This document shows positions 1 through 4,721 of a stretch of 8,440 bases of DNA, piece after piece. The stretch's first letter is position 1; each line of letters begins with the position of its first letter. Source of the DNA: an uncultured Eubacteriales bacterium (lineage in GTDB: Bacteria > Bacillota > Clostridia > Oscillospirales > Acutalibacteraceae); assembly GCA_934476025.1 (NCBI GenBank), contig CAKSNI010000037.1, forward strand, positions 1-8,440. The letters run 5' to 3'. The position numbers and the translations under genes are program-made. The notes under the pieces were generated by a model that was not told the DNA's origin, made no database searches, and saw only the letters and a program-made list of their open reading frames with translations.

Positions 1-519
1 TGGATCCAGCGCACTGGTGGCCTCATCGCACAGAAGAATCTGCGGATTGGTCGCCAGGGCTCTGGCAATGGCCACCCGTTGCTGCTGACCGCCGGAAAGC
101 TGAGAAGGATAGGCTTTGGCTTTTTCCTTCAGGCCAACCAGGTCCAGCAGTTCCAGAGCTTTTTGACGGGCTTTGGATTTTTCCACACCCTCCAGCTCCA
201 TCGGGAAGCACACATTTTTCAGGCAATTTTTTTGCAGCATCAAATTGAAGTTCTGAAATATCATCGTGATGTTGCGGCGTTCTTTGCGAAGCTGTTTTTC
301 CGTCAGTTCGCAAAGGTCCGTACCGTTGACAACCACCTGCCCCGTTGTCGGATGCTCCAGCATATTGATGCAACGGACCAGGGTGCTTTTCCCGGCGCCG
401 CTCATTCCGATGATTCCGTAAATATCTCCGTCTTCGATGGTCAGAGAAACATCTTTTAACGCTTCAACCGTTCCGTCTGCCAACGCAAACGATTTACTTA
501 CGCCTTTCAGTTCTATCAT
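1..519 (-). CDS. metN: Methionine ABC transporter ATP-binding protein MetN (3' part outside window)
   Basis: This is the N-terminal 173 codons of the ATPase that powers D/L-methionine import; it would act on the cytoplasmic face with the permease MetI and lipoprotein MetQ. Visible in order are the Walker A motif GMSGAGKST (about residues 38-46), the Q-loop FQNFNL (about 89-94), the ABC signature LSGGQQQR (about 140-147) and Walker B with its glutamate, ILLCDEATSALDP, at the edge. Family members are about 340 residues long and carry a C-terminal methionine-sensing NIL/ACT domain, which here would lie outside the window, so its presence cannot be judged. The ATG at 519-517 follows the metQ stop by six bases, and its ribosome site AAGGGG (534-529) is made of the last metQ codons. 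Assignment to MetN rather than another ABC family rests on the adjacent metQ and on the overall sequence, which resembles MetN. Confidence 0.93.
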   Translation of the reverse strand, partial: MIELKGVSKSFALADGTVEALKDVSLTIEDGDIYGIIGMSGAGKSTLVRCINMLEHPTTGQVVVNGTDLCELTEKQLRKERRNITMIFQNFNLMLQKNCLKNVCFPMELEGVEKSKARQKALELLDLVGLKEKAKAYPSQLSGGQQQRVAIARALATNPQILLCDEATSALDP

Positions 520-525
520 TTGATC

Positions 526-1386
526 TTACCCCTTAATCGCATCCAGGGAGGTCTGTTTTCCGCCGTAGATTCCGAGCGGTTCCACATGGATGGCGCCGAC
601 CGTAACCTGGTGGGTTTTCTTTTCGGCATTGAAATCATCCAAATAGGGTTTGTGCTGGAAGTAGTTGGCCAAAACCGTACCATCTTCTACTACTTCATTC
701 GGGACCACATAATCCTGATATTCCTGAATATCCAGCTTAATGCCTTTGGCTTCCAGAAGGGTTTTAGCAACCCCAAGGATTTCCGCGTGCGGAGTCGGAG
801 AAGCTGCTACCGTAATGGTTTTGCCGGAAAGAGAAGCATAATCCAGGGTAGAATCGTAGCCGTCGCCGGGGTTGTTGACAACCGACACCACGGCACCGTC
901 ATATTTGGTTTTGATGAAATCGGCGACATCCTTGCTTTCAAGAGCCGCAAGCAGTGCCCGGACCAGCGGATCGTTTTCATTGCCTTCTTTTACGGCAACA
1001 ATGTTGGAATAAGCCGAGGAGGAGCCTTCCAGACCCAGCGCATCTTTGGTCGGGTTTAAGTTGGCGTTGATGGCATAGTTGGAGTTGATGACGGCATAAT
1101 CTACATCTTTCAGAGTGTTGGGCAGCTGAGCCGCTTCCACTTCACTGAACTGAATGTTGTAGGGATTTTCAACAATATCCAGAATAGTGGCGGTAATGCC
1201 GGCGCCGTCTTTAAGTTTGATGTATCCGAGATCTTCCAGAAGCAGAAGCGCTCTGGCTTCATTGGTGGTATCGTTCGGAATGGCGATTTTGATTTTTCCT
1301 TTGGATGCGGAACCGCAGGCGGTCAACGAGAGAACCAGAGCGGCAACGAGGACAATACTGAGAATAGCGGAAATTACTTTTTTCAT
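526..1386 (-). CDS. metQ: MetQ/NlpA-family methionine-binding lipoprotein, apparently circularly permuted
   Basis: This is the extracytoplasmic solute-binding lipoprotein for the MetNI importer. Residues 1-24 form a lipoprotein signal peptide (charged KK, hydrophobic core, lipobox LTAC with Cys24 as the lipidation site). All family motifs are present but in swapped order. Residues 32-170 match the usual second half: AIPNDTTNEARALLLL, then IKLKDGAG, IVENPYN, EAAQLP, AVINSNYA and GAVVSV. After a linker (about 171-188), residues 189-286 match the usual first half: VAASPTPHAEIL, DYVVPN, ANYFQHKPYLDDFN, HVEPLGIY and a final SLDAIKG. In E. coli MetQ the SLDEL segment runs directly into VAVPNDPTN; here that junction has become the two termini, and the old termini are joined. 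Length (286 aa) is normal, so nothing was lost. The ATG is preceded by AAAGGG with an 8-base gap. It is first in the operon, followed by metN. Family call is firm; that the permuted protein still binds methionine is inferred. Confidence 0.92.
   Translation of the reverse strand: MKKVISAILSIVLVAALVLSLTACGSASKGKIKIAIPNDTTNEARALLLLEDLGYIKLKDGAGITATILDIVENPYNIQFSEVEAAQLPNTLKDVDYAVINSNYAINANLNPTKDALGLEGSSSAYSNIVAVKEGNENDPLVRALLAALESKDVADFIKTKYDGAVVSVVNNPGDGYDSTLDYASLSGKTITVAASPTPHAEILGVAKTLLEAKGIKLDIQEYQDYVVPNEVVEDGTVLANYFQHKPYLDDFNAEKKTHQVTVGAIHVEPLGIYGGKQTSLDAIKG
529..534 (-). promoter_or_regulatory. metN ribosome binding site inside the end of metQ
   Basis: AAGGGG lies nine bases before the metN ATG and coincides with the last two sense codons of metQ (Lys-Gly), with the metQ TAA directly after it. 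Translation of the two genes is therefore probably coupled. Confidence 0.7.
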
Positions 1387-1388
1387 TG

Positions 1389-1401
1389 GAAAGACCCTTT
1401 C
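1389..1401 (-). promoter_or_regulatory. metQ ribosome binding site within a small hairpin
   Basis: The metQ Shine-Dalgarno AAAGGG (1400-1395) is eight bases from the ATG. It sits in a possible short hairpin GAAAG-GGT-CTTTC (1401-1389), which would bury part of it. The stem is only five pairs, so an effect on translation is uncertain; the ribosome site itself is clear. Confidence 0.55.
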
Positions 1402-1420
1402 TTTTTTTCTTTTTTATCTG

Positions 1421-1444
1421 AACGGGAAAACTCCCTGTTTTTTT
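1421..1444 (+). other. Hairpin followed by T-run on the plus strand
   Basis: An inverted repeat (AAC-GGGA, loop AAAC, TCCC-T-GTT, 1421-1439) is followed by a T-tract up to 1444 when read on the plus strand, so it resembles a weak terminator facing away from metQ. No plus-strand gene lies upstream that it would terminate. It might stop antisense transcription through metQ, or be just a leader hairpin on the minus transcript. The stem is short and interrupted by one bulged base. Confidence 0.25.
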
Positions 1445-1456
1445 CGGATTTTGAAC

Positions 1457-1531
1457 TTAACAACACGGCCGGGGGCACATTCGGGCCGACCGGTAATTGG
1501 AATCGATCAAATTTTTCAGATCATTTTTCAT
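1457..1531 (-). CDS. Second small leader ORF (24 aa) ending in MCPRPCC
   Basis: A 24-codon ORF starts with ATG at 1531-1529, nine bases after a perfect AGGAGG (1546-1541), and stops with TAA at 1459-1457. It lies between the intrinsic terminator and metQ, so it would be transcribed only in readthrough RNA. The first half is charged and ordinary (begins MKNDLKNLI); the tail MCPRPCC carries one Met and three Cys. Stretches of its last codons (about 1466-1491) can also fold into a GC-rich CGGCC/GGCCG hairpin. I do not recognise a family. It may be a second regulatory peptide that senses Cys or Met charging, or a translated but non-functional leader segment. The strong Shine-Dalgarno is the main support; there is no sign of a membrane segment or signal peptide. 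Confidence 0.45.
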   Translation of the reverse strand: MKNDLKNLIDSNYRSARMCPRPCC

Positions 1532-1549
1532 AACTGCGAACCTCCTGAT

Positions 1550-1587
1550 AAAAAAGAAACCGGGAAACTGTTGACAGCCTCCCGGTC
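1550..1587 (-). terminator. Intrinsic terminator (attenuator) in the metQ leader
   Basis: Read on the minus strand, ACCGGGAGGCTG (1586-1575) pairs with CAGTTTCCCGGT (1570-1559) around a TCAA tetraloop. This gives a 12-bp stem containing two G-T wobbles, and it is followed by TTCTTTTTT. It stands 32 bases after the stop of the Met/Cys-rich leader peptide and about 160 bases before metQ, where it can only act as a conditional terminator of the metQN transcript. Confidence 0.85.
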
Positions 1588-1618
1588 ATTCATCCGTGAA
1601 TTTCTCAGTAACCGCAAA

Positions 1619-1729
1619 TCAGTCCCGAGAATCCTGAAAGGCTGTATGAAAACAAGACGCACAAAAGCAGATGCACATGGAATCCATACGCATCATCGAC
1701 ATCGACATCATCTGCACGCTCTTTTTCAT
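1619..1729 (-). CDS. Met/Cys-rich leader peptide of the metQN operon (36 aa)
   Basis: The ORF starts at ATG 1729-1727, eight bases after GGGAGG, about 30 bases into the predicted transcript, and ends with TGA at 1621-1619. Residues 7-18 read MMSMSMMRMDSM (seven Met in twelve), followed at once by CICFCASC (four Cys in eight, residues 19-26). The remainder is unremarkable. Methionine is normally a rare residue, so such a run just upstream of an intrinsic terminator and a methionine transporter operon fits a regulatory leader peptide whose translation rate reports charged tRNA-Met (and perhaps tRNA-Cys). The frame is open farther upstream to 1933, but that extension would cross the promoter and has no ribosome site, so the internal ATG was chosen. 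A metal-binding role for a Met/Cys-rich peptide is possible but is less well supported by context. Confidence 0.8.
   Translation of the reverse strand: MKKSVQMMSMSMMRMDSMCICFCASCFHTAFQDSRD
1670..1694 (-). other. Hairpin across the Met-codon stretch of the leader
   Basis: GATGCGTATGG (1694-1684) can pair with CCATGTGCATC (1680-1670) over 11 bases, including two wobbles, around an ATT loop. It lies between attenuator segments 1 and 2 and could be the apical part of that fold or a polymerase pause hairpin. Function is inferred only. Confidence 0.4.
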
Positions 1730-1765
1730 CGATACAACCTCCCTCTTCTTTATCTGAGTGTCCCA

Positions 1766-1794
1766 AGTATAGCATTTCGTTTTTCTTCTGTCAA
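1766..1794 (-). promoter_or_regulatory. metQN promoter (sigma-A type)
   Basis: TTGACA (1794-1789), a 17-base spacer and TATACT (1771-1766) form a near-consensus housekeeping promoter on the minus strand. Transcription should begin near 1759-1761, about 30 bases before the leader-peptide ATG, which gives the leader transcript about 370 bases before metQ. Confidence 0.85.
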
Positions 1795-1916
1795 GCCCCC
1801 CAAAGTGAATTTTGGCATTTTGCCTAAAAACAGGAATCGACGCAGGATTATTGATCATCAGGGTGACGGATTTTACCAACGCCGCCCGGTTTTGACGGAA
1901 GGAGGGGCGGAAAATC
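1795..1916. other. Spacer between the divergent promoters
   Basis: No gene with a ribosome site is seen here on either strand. A loose inverted repeat TTTTGGCA-TTT-TGCCTAAAA (about 1812-1830) lies 18 bases upstream of the metQ -35 element and could be an operator, but it is short and AT-rich and may be chance. Confidence 0.3.
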
Positions 1917-1945
1917 TTGAAATCCCGGGTCATTTATAGTATAAT
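1917..1945 (+). promoter_or_regulatory. ymdB operon promoter (sigma-A type)
   Basis: TTGAAA (1917-1922), a 17-base spacer and a perfect TATAAT (1940-1945) point toward ymdB, whose ATG is 33 bases after the -10 element. The short leader contains only the ribosome site AAAGGCGG. It is the most likely start for the whole plus-strand operon. Confidence 0.82.
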
Positions 1946-1978
1946 ACATTATTATCACGGCGAGAAAGGCGGAAAAAT

Positions 1979-2776
1979 ATGCGTGTTCTGGCAATCGGGG
2001 ATGTTTGCGGCAGCGCCGGCTGTGAGGCGCTGGGACGGCTGCTCCCGGCTTTCAAAAAACGGGAATCGGTGGATTTTGTCATTGCCAACGGGGAAAACTC
2101 CGCCGACGGAAACGGGCTTTCTCCCCGCAGTGCCGACCTTCTTTTCGCCTATGGGGTGGATGTCATCACCGGAGGAAATCACACCCTTAAACGCCGGGAA
2201 ATCTGCTCGGCAATGGATGAAAGCGAATATCTGCTTCGGCCGGACAATTTTGACCTTGCCGAATACGGCTGCGGCTACCGTCTGATCGATTGCGGCTATA
2301 CCCGAATTGCCGTTTTCAATCTTTCCGGAACCGTATATCTGGAAAGTTGTCAGGCTTCCTCCCCTTTTGACAGAGCGGACCGCCTGATTCAAAAAGCGCA
2401 GCAGGACGGGGCTGTTCTCCGTTTTCTTGACTTTCACGCCGAGGCCACCAGCGAAAAACGGGCCATGGGGTTCTATCTGGACGGAAAGGTTTCGGCCGTT
2501 TTCGGAACCCACACGCACGTTCAGACGGCCGATGCCCAAATTTTGCCGGGCGGAACCGGTTATATTACCGACCTCGGAATGACCGGGCCGATTCATTCGG
2601 TTCTCGGGATTGAGCCCTCCATTATCATCCGCCGTTTTCAAAATCCGGATTCCCGGGAAAAGTTCACAGTTGCCTCCGGCCCGTGTGTGCTTTCCGGTTG
2701 TCTGTTTGATGTTGATCCCCGCTCCGGGCTGTGCACCGGCTGTCGGGCTGTCTGCCTTCATGAAGGCGACCGTTAA
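1979..2776 (+). CDS. ymdB: YmdB-family metallophosphoesterase (cyclic nucleotide phosphodiesterase)
   Basis: A 265-residue cytoplasmic dinuclear-metal phosphodiesterase of the YmdB/TIGR00282 family, of usual length. In Bacillus subtilis, YmdB hydrolyses cyclic nucleotides and influences RNA turnover and the switch between motility and biofilm. The metal-ligand set is intact: Asp8 (IGDVCGS), Glu39-Asn40 (NGENSA), Asn67-His68 (GGNHT), His153 (DFHAEATSEK), and His178 and His180 (GTHTHVQTAD). The family signature TDLGMTGP follows at 197-204. ATG 1979 has AAAGGCGG just upstream and a good promoter. The protein ends differently from typical relatives: residues 236-259 contain five Cys (C236, C241, C252, C255, C259), including a CTGC pair. 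It is the first gene of the operon, 12 bases before the solute-binding protein gene. Which nucleotide it prefers cannot be read from the sequence. Confidence 0.93.
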   Translation: MRVLAIGDVCGSAGCEALGRLLPAFKKRESVDFVIANGENSADGNGLSPRSADLLFAYGVDVITGGNHTLKRREICSAMDESEYLLRPDNFDLAEYGCGYRLIDCGYTRIAVFNLSGTVYLESCQASSPFDRADRLIQKAQQDGAVLRFLDFHAEATSEKRAMGFYLDGKVSAVFGTHTHVQTADAQILPGGTGYITDLGMTGPIHSVLGIEPSIIIRRFQNPDSREKFTVASGPCVLSGCLFDVDPRSGLCTGCRAVCLHEGDR

Positions 2777-2788
2777 AGGAGTTATGTT

Positions 2789-4333
2789 TTGAATCGTTGT
2801 TGCCGTCTTTTTCATTTTTCTTTGTGCTGGCTTTTAATTCTCTGCCTTCTGGCCGGGTGCGGCCGTCCCTCTTCCGGGGCGCACTACGAATCGCAACCCG
2901 ACCCGGAGCTTTCTTACAGGGATTCGGTCAATCTGCTGTTTTGCAACACCGATTCCCTGAATCCTTATACCCTGACCACCGAAGTGAATTTTGAACTGTG
3001 CCAGCTTCTCTACGAACCGCTTTACCGGGTTGACAGCGACTTTTCCGCCGTCAATGCTCTGTCCCTTTCTTCCGAACGCGACGGAAAGGTTTGGACCATC
3101 ACTTTAAAAGATGCCCTTTTCAGCGACGGCTCTCCGGTCACCGCCGAGGATGTTCTTTATTCCTATCGCTTGGCGGCCGAACTTCCCCGTTATTCCACCG
3201 GATTTTCCAAGGTTTCCTCCATCAGCGGACAGGGAAAAACCGTTGTCTTTACCCTTGCCGGGGTAGACCCGTATTTTTCCTCTCTGCTGACCTTTCCGGT
3301 TCTCAAACAGGATTCCGACAACCGCCGGGATGAAGACGGTGTTGCCCTTCCGCCTATCGGCTGCGGTCGGTTTTCTCTGAACGAAAACCACGACGGATTG
3401 GAGCAAAACCCGCATTACTACGGGCAGCCGGGAACCATTACCCGGGTTTCCCTGATTGATACCCCGGACAGCGAATCGGTTTCGCATTATGTTGAAGTCG
3501 GGGCTACGGATTTTTATTACGCCGCCGATACCAATCGTTCGGTTCACCGCATGAGCGGAAAAAAGGCCGCCGTTCTGCAGAACGAACTGGTGTATCTGGC
3601 TGTCAATGCCGCCCGGCCGATTCTCAGCGATGCCCGGATGCGTTATGCCGTTTCCAGTTGTTTGGACCGGGACAAAATCACCCAGGGAGCCTATTTCGGC
3701 AATGCCGTAAGCGCCACCGGCCCGTTCCACCCGAATTTCCGGCAGGTTGCCAACTTTCAAACCATAGAAACTTCCGCAAATCTGCAAATAGCTATTGAGA
3801 ATTTGCGGGAAATGGGTTATAATAGCACCGATGGGTCCCCGTATCTTTCTAAAAACGGTTCAACGCTGCACCTTGAATTGCTCATCAATTCGGAAAATGC
3901 CTCCCGCAAAGCGGCTGCTTCGCTGATGGTTTCTCAGTTTAAGGAAGCCGGAATCGAACTGACGGTTCGCAGCCTGCCCTTTGCGGATTATCAGGCGGCT
4001 TTGCAGGCCGGCGAATTTGATCTTTGCCTTTGCGAAACGCGCATCGACAACAATTTTGATCTTTCTCCTCTGGTTCTGCCCGGCGGTTCTGCCGCATACG
4101 GTGTTGTTCCGGCTGCAGAAGGCGAAGCCGATCTTTCCGCAATTCTGCAGCAGTACGCCGACGGCGAACTGGATATCCGGAATGTTGTAAGCGCCGTCGA
4201 ATCGGTTCTCCCTTTTATTCCGGTCTGCTACCGTTCCGGGGTTCTGTTCTACAGTGAAAAAGCCAACGATATCACCGGTTTAACCGAAAGCAATCTCTTT
4301 TCGCAAATCGGTGATTGGAAAATAACTACATAA
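2789..4333 (+). CDS. Peptide/solute-binding lipoprotein of ABC-transporter SBP family 5, no cognate permease nearby
   Basis: A 514-residue extracytoplasmic binding protein resembling OppA/DppA. Residues 1-24 are a lipoprotein signal peptide (RCCR, hydrophobic core, lipobox LAGC with Cys24). Family features follow: LNPYTLTTEVNFELCQLLYEPL near residues 56-77, then WTITLKDALFSDGSPVTAEDVLYSY (about 99-123), the typical SBP_bac_5 entry motif. Later segments include VYLAVNAARPILSDARMRYAVSSCLDRDKI (about 268-297) and, near the end, PFIPVCYRSGVLFY. Translation starts at TTG 2789, seven bases after AAAGGAG; an ATG at 2784 runs into a stop after two codons and cannot be used. Family members normally sit beside two permease and two ATPase genes; here the neighbours are ymdB and yloU, so it either serves a transporter encoded elsewhere or has a sensory role. 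Ligand is unknown; oligopeptide binding is a family-based guess. Confidence 0.9.
   Translation: MNRCCRLFHFSLCWLLILCLLAGCGRPSSGAHYESQPDPELSYRDSVNLLFCNTDSLNPYTLTTEVNFELCQLLYEPLYRVDSDFSAVNALSLSSERDGKVWTITLKDALFSDGSPVTAEDVLYSYRLAAELPRYSTGFSKVSSISGQGKTVVFTLAGVDPYFSSLLTFPVLKQDSDNRRDEDGVALPPIGCGRFSLNENHDGLEQNPHYYGQPGTITRVSLIDTPDSESVSHYVEVGATDFYYAADTNRSVHRMSGKKAAVLQNELVYLAVNAARPILSDARMRYAVSSCLDRDKITQGAYFGNAVSATGPFHPNFRQVANFQTIETSANLQIAIENLREMGYNSTDGSPYLSKNGSTLHLELLINSENASRKAAASLMVSQFKEAGIELTVRSLPFADYQAALQAGEFDLCLCETRIDNNFDLSPLVLPGGSAAYGVVPAAEGEADLSAILQQYADGELDIRNVVSAVESVLPFIPVCYRSGVLFYSEKANDITGLTESNLFSQIGDWKITT
3795..3823 (+). promoter_or_regulatory. Possible internal promoter within the SBP gene
   Basis: TTGAGA (3795-3800), a 17-base spacer and a perfect TATAAT (3818-3823) occur inside the coding region, about 530 bases before yloU. 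This may give extra transcription of yloU-fakA-recG, but such matches also arise by chance in coding DNA. Confidence 0.3.
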
Positions 4334-4353
4334 ATACAGATAGGAGTATTGCT

Positions 4354-4704
4354 ATGATTGCTTATGAAAACATGATCGGTACCGTTACCATTTCGGGCGA
4401 ATATCTTTCCAAGCTCATCGGCCGGGCAGTTTCCTCCTGCTTTGGGGTTGCCGGAATGGCACCCAGTGGGCAGAAGCAACGACTCTTTAAACTGATGAGT
4501 AAAAAAGAACGCATCGACACCGGGATTCTGGTCACCGGGAATGCCACCAGCATCAATGTGGAACTGCACATTATTGTTACTTATGGTATGAACATCAACG
4601 CCATTGCTCAGAGCATTGTCCATAAAGTCCGGTACACCGTTCGGGAAGCCGCCGGTCTGGATGTCCGCCGTGTAACCGTAAAGGTTGACGGAATCAAAGA
4701 ATGA
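4354..4704 (+). CDS. yloU: Asp23/Gls24 (YloU) family protein
   Basis: A small 116-residue cytoplasmic protein of the Asp23/DUF322 family, near the usual length for the YloU type. It opens with GTVTISGEYLSKLIGRAVSSCFGVAGMA, the family's N-terminal pattern of a strand followed by a helix, and contains VELHIIVTYGMNINAIAQSI and a closing strand VRRVTVKVDGI. No signal peptide or membrane segment is seen. The ATG at 4354 has AGGAG seven bases before it. An in-frame ATG at 4315 was rejected because it overlaps the end of the preceding gene and lacks a ribosome site. It sits 20 bases after the SBP gene and 17 before fakA. The yloU-yloV pairing is widely conserved in Firmicutes, suggesting a role linked to membrane lipid or envelope homeostasis; the molecular activity is not known. 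Confidence 0.9.
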   Translation: MIAYENMIGTVTISGEYLSKLIGRAVSSCFGVAGMAPSGQKQRLFKLMSKKERIDTGILVTGNATSINVELHIIVTYGMNINAIAQSIVHKVRYTVREAAGLDVRRVTVKVDGIKE

Positions 4705-4721
4705 TAGAGGGGTAGAAAGCT

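Larger units (their letters stand above)
1559..1743 (-). promoter_or_regulatory. Putative methionine-responsive translational attenuator
   Basis: Four segments can be drawn as in trp-type attenuators. Segment 1 is GGGAGGTTGTAT (1743-1732, overlapping the leader-peptide ribosome site). Segment 2 is ATACAGCCTTTC (1647-1636, leader codons 28-32). Segment 3 is GGGAGGCTGT (1583-1574, the 5' arm and loop edge of the terminator). Segment 4 is the terminator 3' arm down to 1559. Segments 1 and 2 pair over 12 bases (wobbles included). Segments 2 and 3 pair over 10 bases, which would use up nine of the twelve bases of the terminator 5' arm. Inferred working: a ribosome held at the Met codons leaves segment 2 free to pair with 3, allowing readthrough; free translation, or no translation, lets the 3:4 terminator form. 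Pairings were found by eye; energies were not computed. Confidence 0.72.

Noticed and set aside
1619..1729. Leader peptide as a copper-binding or metallothionein-like peptide
   Set aside because: Met/Cys richness alone fits, but the position before a terminator with matched alternative pairings and before metQN argues for a regulatory leader. Not strictly excluded.
1387..1760. SAM riboswitch (S-box) or methionine T-box in the metQ leader
   Set aside because: No S-box core and no T-box consensus (GGGTGGNACCGCG-like) could be found on the minus strand; the peptide-based attenuator explains the terminator better.
1861..1900. Small GTG-initiated ORF before the ymdB promoter
   Set aside because: Only about ten codons, no ribosome site and no promoter upstream on the plus strand.
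1619..1933. Longer 104-codon reading of the leader ORF
   Set aside because: It would begin upstream of the promoter and has no ribosome site at its first ATG; the internal ATG at 1729 has a strong one.
1187..1939. 250-codon plus-strand open frame over the metQ start and leader
   Set aside because: Antisense to metQ and the leader peptide, no ribosome site, low-complexity translation.
1955..2815. 286-codon open frame antisense to ymdB
   Set aside because: Shadow of the coding frame; no ribosome site or domain-like composition, and ymdB on the other strand has full catalytic motifs.
4315..4353. Upstream ATG extension of yloU
   Set aside because: Overlaps the end of the SBP gene and lacks a ribosome site, while ATG 4354 has AGGAG at good spacing.
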